DNA from: Symbiodinium natans
Lineage: Eukaryota; Sar; Dinophyceae; Suessiales; Symbiodiniaceae
Assembly: GCA_905221605.1 (NCBI GenBank)
Contig: CAJNDS010002088.1
Span: 1 to 64,000 of the forward strand
Reading direction: 5' to 3'
DNA length: 64,000 bases
In this document: one piece after another, positions 1 to 11,601 of the stretch
Position numbering within the stretch: position 1 is the first letter of the stretch
Layout: every line of letters begins with the position of its first letter
Notes under the pieces: generated by a model
The model's database searches: none
What the model was told of the DNA's origin: nothing
Seen by the model: the letters and a program-made list of their open reading frames with translations, nothing else
Made by a program: the position numbers and the translations under genes

Positions 1-31
<31 letters not shown>
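1..31. repeat. poly-G tract at window edge
   Basis: Thirty-one consecutive G at the very start of the window. Similar G or C runs recur at about 1599-1624, 13023-13130, 27581-27624, 36367-36383 and 55261-55288. Such homopolymers can form G-quadruplexes, but they are also frequent assembly and polishing problems, so exact lengths should not be trusted. Confidence 0.9.
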
Positions 32-33
<2 letters not shown>

Positions 34-830
34 TGGAGCTTTGGGAACCCTTAAACCCGTAAACCCCGGGGTCGGCTGGAAGGGGCTGGAAGGGTGGGGG
101 CGGAGACGCCGGAAACCCTAAACCCGAAACCCTAAACCCTAAGCCCTATAAGCCCTAAGCCCTAAACCCTAAACCGTAAACCATCTCCGAAGCTTCATGC
201 TTGCTTCAAGTCTGGAGGCGACTGCAGAGTTTAGGGTTTGGGGTTTGTTTAAAGTCTAGGGTTTAGGGTTTGGGGTGTAGGGTTTTGTTTAAAGCTCAGG
301 GTTTCGGGATTGTTCAGGGTTTGGGGTTGAGGGTTCTAGGGGCGTGAGTAGGTAGAAAGTGAGGTTACAAGTGCCCTTCAAGGCACCCTGACTGCTGTTA
401 AGAACTACGTTCGAAGTCACCCGATCCCTCCAAGTAGGGTTCAGGGTTTGAGTTATTGACTAATGTGTTTCCTGCACCCCACGCCCTCTGGTTTAAGGCT
501 TAAACCCTAAACCCCCTAAACCCAAAACCCTAAATTGAAACAGGTGTAGGGTTTAGGGGTCCCAGGTACCCCCTGAACGGGCTTGCAAGCCGACTAAGGC
601 TACCTTGTTTGAGATGGAACCCTGAACCCAGAATTGAAAGCACTTGGGTGGTTTTGAAGGGTTTAGGGTTTAGGAGGGTTTAGGGGGGAACTCGTGGCGT
701 TTTGCGCTGCAAGGCTTCGGGGGCCTATCGCTTTAGTATGCTCGCTGGACGAGCTTTCTTCAGGTATGCTTTGGACGGGGCACTCCCTAAACCGAACCGC
801 AGAGAAGAAAAAGCAATAATAATGAGAATA

Positions 831-861
<31 letters not shown>

Positions 862-1373
862 AAGAAGAAGAAGAAGAAGGGTCCCACAGATCCAATGTCT
901 AGAGAACCCTAAACCCTGGACCCTACGATGGCAGCCTCCTGCACGGCCCTCTTGAAGGTCGTCAGAGCTCCAGGGGCCTCAGGAAATCAGAGAGGGTTAA
1001 AGGGTTAAAGGGTTGAGGCGGTTAAGGTTTAGTCCGACACCCTATCCAGACCTCGAATTGTAATCCCTTGGTTGGGTACTGTGCCGATAATTCTACGGTT
1101 ATCATATCAATGAAGAAGCTGTTGGAGCTTAATCACAAATAAACCCATGCGCCAAAACCCAAAAACACGGAACCACTAATATGTATGTATATATATATAT
1201 ACATGCATATATATATATATATTAATATTAATATTAATATTAATATTAATATTAATATTAATATTAATATTAATATTAATATTAATATTAATATTAATAT
1301 TAATATATAAATCTAGATATAGATCTATATACACACACACATACATACATACATACATACATACATACATACA

Positions 1374-1409
<36 letters not shown>

Positions 1410-2600
1410 TACATACATACATACATATACAAATAAATCGAACACCCTGAAACACACTAAAACTAAAGCCCTAAAACACGAACCCCAAACCCCAAACCCC
1501 AAACCCGAAACCCTTCCCACAAACCAAAACCCCAAACCCCATACCCAAACCCCATACCCCAACCCCAAACCCTAAACCCTAAACTCTAAACCCGACCTCC
1601 CCCCCCCCCCCCCCCCCCCCCCCCTCCAAACCCTTGCAGCGCATGAGCTCCCAACGCCGCCCCCGCCCGAGTGCTGCAGCGCCACCAAAGCCGACCTGTT
1701 GTGCGGCTTTAGGGTTGTTAGGGCTTTTGGTTTAGGGGTTAGGGTTTAGGGGTTAGGGTTTAGGGTTTTTAGGGCTTTTGGGGTGTAGGGTTTCTTAGGG
1801 TCTTACGGTTTGTAGAGTGTTTAGGCTTTTTTCCCAGGTTTTCCTGGTTTGTGTGTTCAGGCTTTGTTTGATTTTGTTTAGGGCTTTTAGGACAAGGCCT
1901 TTAGGGTTTCTAGGGTTTAGGGTGTTGTCGGCTTTTAGGGTTAAAGGTGTTTAGGTTAGGGTTAAGGGTTTTTCGGGTTTAGGCTTAGGTGTTTTCGGGT
2001 TTGGGTTTTGTTTTGGCGTTTAGGGTTTGTAGGGTGTTTCGCGTTTAGGGTGCTTAGGGTTTAGGGTTGCCGGGTGCCCTTCTTAGGGTTTAGGCTTCTG
2101 AGGTGTCTTAATATGTTTCTTTCTTTTTGGGGTTTTAATGGTTTGCAGGATTTAGGATGGCTTTTTGGGGGTTTAGGCTTTCGAGGGTTCAGATTGTGCA
2201 GGAGTCCGACGCCCTGGACCCTAAACCCTGACTCCCTAAACCCCTAAGCCCTCCAAAGCCTAAACCCTAAACCCTAAACCCCAAACCCCTACACCCTATA
2301 AACCCTTTAACCCTACAAACCCTAAACCCCTAAACCCCTAAACCCTATAACCCTGTAAACCCTAAACCCCTAAACCATATAACCCTCTCAACCCTAAACC
2401 CTATAACCCTATAACCCTAGAACCCTAGAAGCCCTAAACCCTATAACCCTATAAACCCTAAACCCTATAACCCTACAAACCCTACAAACCCTATAACCTA
2501 TAACCCTATAAACCCTATAACCCTACACACCCTAAACCTTAAACCCTAAACCCTAAACCCTATAAACCCTAAACCCTAAACCCTAAGAGGTGGTATTGGT
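32..2600. repeat. telomere-repeat mosaic, no gene recognised
   Basis: Short unique blocks alternate with degenerate TTTAGGG or CCCTAAA runs. Microsatellites present are (GAA)n at about 834-878, (ATATTA)n at about 1216-1305 and (CATA)n at about 1340-1402. From 2217 to 2585 the array is a variant with CCCTATAAA and CCCTATAA units. Open frames here (for example 1176-1568 minus) are translations of microsatellite and telomere repeats and are not genes. Confidence 0.8.
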
Positions 2601-2817
2601 CCCGGCCTCGAGGCACACTCGGGCTGAGTGCTGCTTTGGGACTACTGCTTCTGTAACAGTGTCTCTACACAAGCTAGGCTTGGGATCCAGGGCTTAGGGT
2701 TTGGGGTTAGGGTTTAGGGTTTAGGGTTTAGGGTCTAAACCCTCAAGTTTGGGTAGTAGGGTTTAGGGGCCCATGTACCTGAATTGGGTGTGAGGGTTTA
2801 AGTTTAAGGTTCAGCAG

Positions 2818-2907
2818 CTTCAAAGAGAAAGCCCCTCTCCATGCCGACTCAGTGGCCACAGGCGGCCAGTGGCCGGATGTAGACCCTTGGATACGATCTA
2901 CTTGGAG
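2818..2907 (+). CDS. exon-like block ending in a family A element
   Basis: Unique GC-rich block between a degenerate TTTAGGG run and element A1. On the plus strand an acceptor (GGTTCAG, ending near 2817) is followed by open codons up to GGAG|GTTCATG, the donor carried by the element TIR. One plus frame reads KAPLHADSVATGGQWPDVDP. The minus strand is also open over the block, so the strand is uncertain. No family recognised. Confidence 0.3.
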
Positions 2908-3149
2908 GTTCATGCTTACTGGCCCAAAACCCAAGGAAGTTAAAGTTGAAACTTTCAGAAAAAACTACCTTATAAGAAGCCCAAAAGTTGAAAAGTTGGG
3001 TTTTGAGCCAGTAAGCATGGTACTTATAACCAAGTTACTGCTGCACTTGTCACCCACTTAGAAGCCCCGTAAGTGCCTCAACATGGTTATAGTTGGGTTA
3101 TAAGTGCAACGATATTTGGGTTATAATAGGTACCATGAACCTCCAAGTA
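2899..3149. mobile_element. TIR element family A, copy A1 (introner-like)
   Basis: Starts TA-CTTGGAGGTTCATG and ends CATGAACCTCCAAG-TA: an inverted repeat flanked by TA on both sides. It has no coding capacity, and ATAAGTNCAGTTATAA-like subterminal motifs recur in other copies. Size and TA flanks resemble non-autonomous Tc1/mariner-like MITEs; that family assignment is inference. A telomere array abuts its right end. Confidence 0.85.
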
Positions 3150-3299
3150 CGGTTTAGGGTTTAGGGTTTAGGGTTTAGGGTGTCGGGTTTCGGGTTTAGG
3201 AATTAGGGATTGTGGCTTCAGTTCGGGTTTGCGTGCCGGTGAGGCTTCAAGGGTTCACGGGTTGTAGGGATAAGGGCTTGAGGTCATCTGAGAGTGCCC

Positions 3300-3425
3300 T
3301 CACGACAGACGAGGGTTTAGGGTTTAGGGTTTAGGGTTTAGGGTTTAGGGTTTAGGGTGTAGGGTTTAGGGTTTAGGGTTTAGGGTTTAGGGTTTAGGGT
3401 GTAGGGTTTAGGGTTTAGGGGAAGC
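3300..3425 (+). repeat. interstitial TTTAGGG array
   Basis: Nearly pure 7-mer array of TTTAGGG with a few TGTAGGG units, inside the sequence and not at a chromosome end. It is one of many such arrays in both orientations across the window. Confidence 0.95.
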
Positions 3426-4580
3426 CCGAAACCCTGAACCCCTGTCCGGTGTCCTACTTGGCTCTCCCAGATCCGTTGATAAAGGAAAAGGCGTGTAGCT
3501 TTCGTGCTTAACTGAAGCAGAGGTCAGTCATATAGGCCTCTAGTATAGGGTTCTAGGGTTTAGGGTTGAGGGTTTAGGGTTTAGGGTTCATATGAGCCTC
3601 TTTGACTCGTATAGGGGGGGAAACTACCCACCTGAAACGGTCCTGGAGTTGATATGGAATCTGATTGCCAAACAAACCAGGAAGCGGCCATTCTCAAAGA
3701 CCCATGCAAGAGCAATCGTCAACCCTAAAGCCTACACCCTAAACCCAAAAGCTTAAACCCTCAGCGGTTTAGGGTTTAGGGTTTAGGGTTTAGGGTTTAG
3801 GGCTTAGGGCCTCAAACCCCCAAACCCTAACCGCAATAAAAGGAAACCCGGGATCCTCACCACCGTGAATCCCTGCCGAGGAGCGAGGGCACACTGCGCC
3901 GTGTTCTGCGCAGACTCAAAGCAGCCCTGGCGAGCCTCTTAAGGGGATTTAGGGGTTGATAGGGTTTAGGGTTTAGGGTTTAGGGTTTAGGGTTTAGGGT
4001 TTAGGGTTTAGGGTTTGGGGTTTAGGGGTTTAGGGGTTGGGGGTTGGGGGTTTGGGGGTTTGGGGGTTGGGGTTTTTTTAGGGTTTAAGGGCTTTAGGGG
4101 TTTAGGGTTCAGGGGTTTACGCCTTTCGGAGGTTTATGATGTAGGGCTTCGCCGGCTGATATTGAGGGTTGACAGGGTTTACTGGGCTTTTATAGGCTAG
4201 GCTTTGTCGGGTTGAAATTGACCCCCTGAAAAAATGCCGCTAAGGTACCCATGAAGGAGTTGTTTGTTGTTTTTTGTTATTTGGGTGTGGGGTGGGGTGG
4301 TTCAACCTGTTTCGAGCTGGGCACGACTATGCAAGTAGAGGTGCACAAACACGAGGAACCTAAGTCTACATTCACTAAGCCCTAAACCTCAGCTTAGACC
4401 CTAAACCCCAAACCCCAAACCCCAAACCCCAAACCCCAAAACCCAAACCCCAAACCCCAAACCCTAAACCCTAAACCCTAAACCCTAAACCCTAAATCCC
4501 AAACCCTAAACCCACAGATTCTAGTTTCTTGAACTGGTGAGGTGCAAGGAAGCTGCAGGCTGTCTCCTGAGAGGCCCGGT

Positions 4581-4722
4581 ACTCGAAGGCAGGTTCATGG
4601 TACTTATCAGGGTTTCAGGGTTTCAGGGTTTAGGGTTTAGGGTTTAGGGTTCAGAACAGGGCTTATAAGTGGGTTGTAAGTACAGTTATAACTGGGCTAT
4701 AAGTACCGCGAACCTCCAACTA
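4581..4722. mobile_element. TIR element family A, copy A2, with telomeric insert
   Basis: Left end reads AGGCAGGTTCATGGTACTTAT and right end AAGTACCGCGAACCTCCAAC-TA, a diverged family A inverted repeat. The middle (about 4609-4652) is a TTTAGGG/TTTCAGGG run that is absent from plain copies. Confidence 0.65.
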
Positions 4723-6891
4723 CGTCACTGTAGACGCCCCCAAGATCCCAAGCACCCCAAGTCACCCTGCTTTAGGGTTACAAAGGGTTATATAGGGTTT
4801 ATATACGGCTACATAGGTTTGTAGAGGGTTGTAGAGGGTTGAAGGCTTGGGGATTAAAATACCCAGGTTACCCTCATAGGGTTTAGGGTTTAGGGTTTAG
4901 GGTTTAGGGTTTAGGGTTTAGGGTTTAGGGTTTAGGGTTAGGGGCTCCGAGTCCCGAAGTGCATCCTGCTTTGCGAAGCGTGCCTCCATGAAGATGTGCT
5001 CCAAGAACACCTGGTGGGTTGAGGGGTTAGGGTTTAGGGTTTAGGGTTTAGGGCTTAGGGCTTAGGGTTTAGGGTTTAGGGCTTAGGGTTAAGGTATCCT
5101 AAATTAGGTCCCTTTTTCGGATCCCTTTTTTAAAGGGTGCCGTGTTATAATGGGTTCCCAGAAAGGGACCCTAATTTAAAGAACCATCCAACTATCCCTG
5201 TTGAAGGTTCAGGGCTTCGGGCTTAGGATTCAGGACTCAAGACCCAAGAGTAGCCCGGGAATTTAAAAGGGTGGTGTAACTCTGGGCCAAGGATTTAATG
5301 CCCTCAATCCTCCCCTAAAGCAACAGACCGTAAACCCAACCCCCCTAGAGAGCCCAATACCCGTTAATTCAGGAATATGGCTTACACTATGATTTACGGA
5401 ATCCTTAACCAAGGGGCAACCCTAAAACCCTAAACCCTAAACCCAAAACCCTAAACCCTAAACCCGAAACCCTGAACCCTGAACCCTAAACCCTACACCC
5501 TAAACCTTAAACCCTAAACCCCACCCCCCTTTCCCCCCGCGCGACATGCGGAGGCCTTCCAGTCGTGGCCCTCACAGGCGTGAGCTTCGCCAATGGCCAC
5601 ACGGGTCCCGTTCAAATTCCCCAGAAACTCCTGCGGTTTGGGGTTTAGGGTTTAGGGTTGAAAGTTTAGGGCTTAGGGTTTAGGTTTAGGGGTATACGAG
5701 GGACCAGCACCCTAGAACCAAAGCTTGAACCGACCCTGGACCCTGTAGCACTAAACACCAATACCGTAAACCCTGTGAACCCTGAACCCTACAAACCCTG
5801 AACCCTAAACACTGAAACACCCTGAACCCTTTAGCGCCAAGCCCGGAACCCCAAATCGCAAAAAACCGAAACCCTGTACCCCTAAGTACTAGATCCTACA
5901 CAGCCCTAAACCCCGTAGAACTAAACCTTAAACCCCAAGACAACCCTGTTGGCCCCCAAGCCACCAAAATCGCGCTGCGCAGGAACCTAAACCCTAAACC
6001 CAAAACACCAAACCCTAAACCCTGAACCCTAAAGCCTACACCGCTTTTGGCGGTCCTCGGTGCGGGCCCGCTCGATGCAGACCGCGACCTGCGGCTTCTA
6101 AAGTGGCCCTCGAGTTTAGGGTTTATAGGGTTTATGGGGTTTTGAGAGATTTGTAGGTTCATATTTTAAGGGTTTATGGGGTTTTGAGAGATGTTTAGGT
6201 TTGTTTGTTAAGGGTTTGCGGGGTTTTGAGAGATTTTTAGGTTTTTGTTTAGGGTTTAGGATTTATAGGTTTTTGGGGAGTTTTTCTTGGGTTTACAGGC
6301 CTTACAGCTTTGGAGTAAGACCCTGGAAAAAATTATATACTTTTCAGGTATAAGTAGCGCTTATAGGAACCCAGAACACAACAAAGCATTGAAGTATAGT
6401 CAGCATAGTACTCCAAAGCCAGTAAACATAGGGTTTGCAGGGGTTATAGGGTTCATGGGTTTTAGGGTTCATAGGGATTAGGATTGAAAGCCCCATGAAT
6501 ATTGCTGGCAGCCGCAGCCTAGTGGGGATACATGTTTAGGGTTGAGGGTTTAGGGGTTAGGGGGTTAGGGGGTTAGGGTTTAGGGGTTTAGGGGTTTAGG
6601 GATTTAGGGGTTTAGGGGTTTAGGGGTTTAGGGGTTTAGGGGTTTAGGGGTTTAGGGGTTTAGGGGTTTAGGGGTTTAGGCTTCAGGGGCTTAGGGGCTT
6701 AGGTGTTAGGGTGTAGGTATGCAAGAGGAAACAGGTACCGTGGGTCTATCCTCTACACCTACTATACTTCTGCCAAGCCCCTTTCTTGTGTATCGTTTAT
6801 AGTCTTGAGCCCCCTGTCCTTTCCTTCGCAGCCCTCAAACATGAAGCGCCCTAAGCCTAAAGCCTCAACCCTAAAACCAAAACCCTAAACC

Positions 6892-6987
6892 CTACCCAAA
6901 GGCTCCAATGTAGTTCCTTTTTCGGTTAGCTATAGGGGATTCTAGTCTACTACCCCAAGAAGGTACTACAGAGGAGCCTTTGGGTAG
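6892..6987. mobile_element. TIR element family C, copy C1
   Basis: Ends CTACCCAAAGGCTCC and GGAGCCTTTGGGTAG are a perfect 15-bp inverted repeat around a 66-bp core containing GGGGATTCTAGTCTACTACCCC. Related copies lie at 12310-12404, 27790-27880 and, diverged, 9962-10046. If used as an intron, the TIR offers a GC donor (AAAG|GC) and a GGGTAG acceptor. Confidence 0.8.
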
Positions 6988-7140
6988 ACCCTAAACCCTA
7001 GACCCTAGACCCTAAACTGCAAAGCATCTGGCCAGTTCGCTGCATGATGGCCGCGTTTGGGCAATCTGAAAGGTTCCGCTGGATAATCGGGACCCCACGT
7101 GCTGCGACCATCCGAAGAAGCGACCTTGTGTAACTCAAAG

Positions 7141-7278
7141 CCTAAACCCTAAACCCTAAACCCTAAACCCTAAACCCTAAACCCTAAACCCTAAACCCTA
7201 AACCCTAAACCCTAAACCCTAAACCCTAAACCCTAAACCCTAAACCCTAAACCCTAAACCCTAAACCCTAAACCCAAA
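7141..7278 (-). repeat. long pure CCCTAAA array
   Basis: About 19 consecutive CCCTAAA units with no interruption, flanked by unique DNA on both sides. It is one of the purest arrays in the window. Confidence 0.95.
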
Positions 7279-8349
7279 CCCCATTCCGGGGGATCGAGGA
7301 GGTAACAAGTCGGAGGATGGAGTCCCCGGCACCCATATTCCTAGTGTCTAAACCTTAAACCCTAAACCCTAGCATCTTCTGACATCGGCCTGCATGCGGC
7401 TCGGCGCATCCACACGAGCCTGGACAAGGAGCCTGCAGGATGAGGTTAGGGCTTAGGGTTTAGGGGTTTAGGGGCTTAGGGGTTTAGAGGGTTTCGGGTT
7501 TAGATTTCGGGATCAGGGTTCAGGGTTGGTTTAGGTTTAGTTGAAAGTACCTGTTCCCCAGATGGCCTTTCTTTGTCCCATGGGGCTGGGGTGGGTTTGC
7601 AGAGCCGCGGTAGGGTTTAGGGTTTCGGGCTTAGGGTTTGGGGTTTGGGGTTAGGGTTTGAGGTTTGGGGCTTAGGGTTTAGGGCCATGAAATCTAATCC
7701 CATTGTGGGTTCACAATGAGGGCTTTGCAAGGAGGAGTCCTAGAGCTGTGACATCTACTCGTATCAGCCCGAGGGGCGCTATACCCAAGATGTAGCAGGT
7801 TATACTCTGCCACGGTTTAGGGATTCGGGTTTAGGGTTTAGGGTTTAGGGCTCTTGGACTCTTGCAAGCTCGGTGAACGGCTCTGAGCCTGAACTCTATA
7901 AGCACTCAACCGAAGTCAGGGCGTGCCCTACTCGCTAAACCCTAAGAGGGTCACTAAGCAATATGCCGGAATATAGCTCAGAGTTTGGGTCACAACCTAG
8001 GCTTGGGTTAGGTTTCAGGGTTTAGGGTTCAGGTTTCAGGGTCTAGGGTGCAGAATTTCGTGTAGGGGCTGCACTGCAAAGGAATGAGAGTCGCGAGGGT
8101 CTTGCGGTTTTCAGGCCCAGGTGCTTCTAGGCAGGCTACGGCCACCAGCAAGCCCTTCGCATGTGCGGGGTCGATCTGCATGAATGGAAACTTTTGTACT
8201 AGGGTTTAGGGTTTGGAATTCTGCCCCCCAATGTGAACTGGGGTAGGTTTGGGAGCCCTCGAAAATTTCCAAATTTTGTATGGCTGTGTAAGGATTACAT
8301 GAAATAGTGGATCAAGGGAAATAACAATTAAGCAATATGTTCGAACACC

Positions 8350-8563
8350 TACTTTGAGGTTCATGGTACTTATTAATTATTACAGTGCTTCTAACCCACT
8401 TATATGCCCCTTAAGTGGCCTCATATGGTGATAAGTACAGTTATAATTCCCCTAAACCCTAATCCCTAGACTCTGAACCCTAAACCCTCAACCCTAATAT
8501 GGCTATAAGTGCAGTTATGTGTACAGGTACAATTGGTCAAGAAGTGCAATGAACCTCGAAGTA
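8350..8563. mobile_element. TIR element family A, copy A3, with telomeric insert
   Basis: TA-CTTTGAGGTTCATGGTACTT at the left and AAGTGCAATGAACCTCGAAG-TA at the right. CCCTAAA-like units lie in the middle (about 8450-8498), framed by GCAGTTATA-type motifs typical of the family. On the minus strand its end carries the donor GAG|GTTC used by the exon at 8555-8615. Confidence 0.8.
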
Positions 8564-8615
8564 CCCCTGTAAAGTCCTGCGGCACACGTCAGCCGAGCCG
8601 TCGCGCAGCTCCGCC
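8555..8615 (-). CDS. exon with donor inside a family A TIR
   Basis: On the minus strand a strong acceptor (TTGTTTTCTTTGCAG) is followed by a 61-nt open exon reading AELRDGSADVCRRTLQGYFE and then GAG|GTTCATT, the donor contained in the TIR of element A3. The last three codons (TAC TTC GAG) come from the element. Across the element the next bases are TAG, so the insertion may sit in a stop codon. Protein family not recognised. The rest of the gene lies in mosaic DNA and is not resolved. Confidence 0.5.
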
Positions 8616-8654
8616 CTGCAAAGAAAACAACGACTCGTGCTTCCATTATATAGG

Positions 8655-8760
8655 GTTTTTGAGGGAGGGTTTAGGGTTTAGGGTTTAGGGCTTAGGGTTT
8701 AGGGTTTAGGGTTTAGGGTTTAGGGATTAGGGTTTAGGGTGTAGGGTTTAGGGTTTGGGG
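8655..8760 (+). repeat. interstitial TTTAGGG array
   Basis: TTTAGGG units with occasional CTTAGGG and TGTAGGG variants between the exon at 8555-8615 and the open block that starts near 8863. Confidence 0.9.
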
Positions 8761-8862
8761 CCCTTAAGGGAAGGGGGTTCAAGGGGGGTATATAACCCAA
8801 GATCCCCTACGAGTCCCTAAGGCTCCTTAGCTTCCCCAAGGTTCCCTAGGCACCTACGTCCC

Positions 8863-9120
8863 ATGAACCCCCTTCATTTCAGAACCCGAGAGAGACAAGG
8901 GCCTAACTTGGATTATCCTACTAAAGAACCAGCTGCTCAGCAACTACTTATGTCTCAATCCTCCACGATGGATTCTCATACGACTGGCATTCTGACCCCC
9001 CCCCCCCCCCGCGTAGACGTCCTACAAGGACCTCAGAACCCCAAGTTGTCAAACGACATAGCCAAAACCTTCAGGCACCTTTCCAACAGGGTCACCAAGG
9101 TTGCTCATCAAGGAAATTAA
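8863..9120 (+). CDS. hypothetical 85-residue ORF
   Basis: ATG-started plus-strand frame with ordinary amino-acid composition, unlike the repeat-derived frames nearby. It contains a run of four prolines encoded by a C-homopolymer at about 8997-9010, so its frame depends on that run being correct. No domain recognised. It lies downstream of the RCC1-repeat gene on the opposite strand and could equally be non-coding sequence. Confidence 0.25.
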   Translation: MNPLHFRTRERQGPNLDYPTKEPAAQQLLMSQSSTMDSHTTGILTPPPPRVDVLQGPQNPKLSNDIAKTFRHLSNRVTKVAHQGN

Positions 9121-9409
9121 CTAGTTCCCTAGTTGTTGAAACCTTCAAGTCCTAGCTGATCCGAATCTGCAAATGACCTCTGTGACATTCAACATATGCC
9201 AGAATCTCAGTATGACAGACGACAACACCTAAACTACGTTCCACATGAAAGAAGCAGCCGAAAGCCACCGAAGGTAGGGTTGCAAATCAGGTCAGGAAAC
9301 GTGCCCAAAGCACCATTCTCTAAGCCCCAGCAGATGCAAACATTTTGGGCAGGGTCGACGGCGCCCGAATCTGGAAGAGGCAGCTCATCCAAGTGACTGG
9401 CCAGGCTTC

Positions 9410-9556
9410 GTCGAAAGTACGCTGCGCTGCATCACGCATAGAGTCTGAACTCTGCTGGCACAGTCTGCAGTCTACAGTCTACAAGAGTTGGGTCTGGAGC
9501 TTCAGTCGAAAGTACGCTGCACTGCATCACGCATAGAGTCTGAACTCTGCTGGCAC
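9410..9556. repeat. 52-bp direct duplication at the 3' end of the RCC1-repeat gene
   Basis: The segments 9410-9461 and 9505-9556 are identical except for about one base, with a 95-bp offset. The second copy (upstream in the gene) holds the last codons and stop of the RCC1-repeat frame, so the duplication lies across the 3' end of that gene. Confidence 0.9.
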
Positions 9557-11375
9557 ATTGCACTGGCCAAAGCGGTTGTCCCCAAAGCATACCACATAGC
9601 CATGAGAAGTCATCGCGCAGGTGTGATGCGGACCTGCGGCCACCGCGACTACCGCATCCAGACCAGCTGGCACGCTGCATTGGCCAGAGTCAGAGCGGCC
9701 GAAGCACACCAGTTCGCCCGAGGCTTTGAGCGCACCTCACTGGCTGAGCTGTCTAAGAGGAAAAGGACAATAACGGGACCTTAGGGGGGGATTGTCCCCC
9801 TAAACCCTTGGAAAGTGTTGCTCATTGGCGCATGTACTACAAAACTTTTTTGAACATTGGAGGCATTCGACTACTTGTCTACAACATTGTGCTTTCAAAA
9901 CGTTCTGCTACATTTGTACTTTGCTGCCTACTACTCGTCTACGAACTCAAAACAGGTTAAACAGAGCGTAGGTCTGTCATATAGAGATTCTAGTTCACTA
10001 CCCTCAAAAGGTACCAGTACTACAGAGGAGCCCTTAGGCAGGCTGTGAATCTTGAGTCTTGGACCGGGCCAAGATTGAAATATTGATGCCGATTCATAAT
10101 ATTGCACTGCAAGCAATTTCTCACTGCTCTGCTTCCCTAGCTTCAAAGCCTAAACCCTAACCCTAAACCCTAAACCCTAAACCCTCAACCCAAGACGTAA
10201 GGAAAACAACAGCCTGCGTTTCTCAGGCTTCAAAGCCTAAACCCTGCGCCCTAAACCCCAGAAGTAAACATGCTGAAAGGTTCCTAATCACTCAGCACCG
10301 AAGGCGCAGGTATGGGCGAATCCTGCAGCCACCGCAGTGACCGGGCCAAGGTTAGCCGGCACGTCGCATTGGCCATGCTCGTTCTGTCCAAAGCATACCT
10401 AGGTACCCAAAGAGCCCTCTACCCCTGAAATGAGGAATATACCTAAAATCATCTTAAGGATCCCCATATGCTTCAAGGTATATTCCTTAACTAAGGGCTT
10501 GGGGCTGTTTGGGTACCCCAGCGAGGGTTTAGGGTGTACGGTGTACGGGTTTTGAGTTTAAAGGATTCTGGTTTAGGGCTATAGGTTCAAAATAGCTTCG
10601 CTAGGAGAAGAGGGTGCCTGTTCGAGTTTGCTACTAAGCTAACATAAACAACAACAAAGGGAACTCGAGTATGTCATGGTGTCCCGGGTACCAGGGAGCC
10701 ATCTGCCTGCACAGCGCAGGTATGACTCAGCCCGGCAGCGACAGCAACCACGTTGCCCAAATTCGGAGGCACCTCGCACTGCCCGCGACTGTTACCACCA
10801 AAGCAAGCCAACTGGCCATTCGTGGTAACTACGCACGTGTGCTGTTGCCCAGCAGCCACGGCTGTAACCGGACCCAGGCCCGGTGGGACGTTGCAACTCG
10901 AAGGCGCTCCAAAGCAAATAAGCTCTCCGCATGCCTTCACTGCGGCGGTGTGGTAGAATCCAGCAGCGACTGCAACGACTCGCCCGACATTTGCTGGTAT
11001 ATTGCATTGTCCGACAGTATTGTCCCCATAACATGAGAGCTCTCCAGATTGTGTCAAGACACACGTGTGGGCTAACCCTGCAGAAATGCAGGACACAGGA
11101 CTCACCATGTTTTGCGGCACACCATGGTCCACAGCCGCACCGAAACAAGCGAGTCGCCCGCTGGAAGAAATGGCCCAGGTCCATCGGGAGGTCGCAGCCA
11201 GTGGGCATTTGCTGGGATTCCTTACCGCCAAGAACTGCAGAATCTTTTCGCCACAAGGGCCGGGCGTTGTCTGGCCAGTGCGGTTCCTGTGTGCGATAAG
11301 CAGACACAAGTGGTGGAGATCGCGGCCGACAACGCGAAAACCTGGCGCCCTGCCCTCAAGACGCACAATCACCAT
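9527..11375 (-). CDS. RCC1-repeat protein, 3 exons
   Basis: Minus-strand gene in three exons: 10692-11375, 10299-10398 and 9527-9735 (993 nt, 330 residues). After an unfamiliar N-terminal stretch of about 80 residues come about seven tandem repeats of about 37 residues with the pattern VxAVAAGxxHTCAVxxxGxLxCFGxNxxGQCxVPxxLG, the short cysteine-containing RCC1 (RCC1_2-like) propeller repeat. Such proteins are common in dinoflagellates; the binding partner is unknown. The exon 1/2 join (CTG|GTA TGC) restores a perfect repeat. The exon 2/3 join keeps frame but adds about two residues. Exon 1 starts at an ATG (11375). The frame ends abruptly after NVPAEFRLYA, in the middle of a repeat. Intron 1 contains a family B element and intron 2 telomere repeats. 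The repeat assignment is strong; the exact exon 2/3 boundary is less sure. Confidence 0.75.
10403..10517. mobile_element. TIR element family B, copy B1, within RCC1-gene intron 1
   Basis: Palindromic element running GGTACCCAAAGAGCCC ... GAGGAATATACC ... CTTAAGGATCC ... GGTATATTCCTTAACTAAGG ... GGGCTGTTTGGGTACC. On the minus strand its end (GGGTACCTAG|G) abuts the exon 2 acceptor of the RCC1-repeat gene. Related copies: 32062-32178, 37292-37406, 53770-53905 and 61944-62138. Confidence 0.8.
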
Positions 11376-11601
11376 GGCTGGCTCCGACTCTAGCTCACCC
11401 CTTTCTTGGGGACTTAAGGTGACCCGAAGATACTAAGAGGTCCCAGGGTCCATACGTGCAACTCTGCTTACCTACAGCTTCGTAGTCCTCACCCCTTGTA
11501 GGTAAACCCAGAAAACTCAAGGCAACAAGAGTCGAGGTATGCTTTAGACAGGTTTCAGGACACATGAGTTTCAACTTTGGGGTCGCTACTTGTCTCTAAT
11601 C

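Larger units (their letters stand above)
3150..8349. repeat. telomere-repeat mosaic with small TIR elements
   Basis: Alternating arrays and unique blocks of 60-250 bp. Purer arrays lie at about 3772-3805, 3957-4020, 4875-4938 and 7141-7278. An 8-mer variant (TTTAGGGG) fills about 6550-6685. A short inverted repeat CCTAAATTAGGTCCCTTTT...AAAGGGACCCTAATTTA lies at about 5097-5181. The block at 7020-7140 is open on both strands and may be an exon. No complete gene could be supported. Confidence 0.7.
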
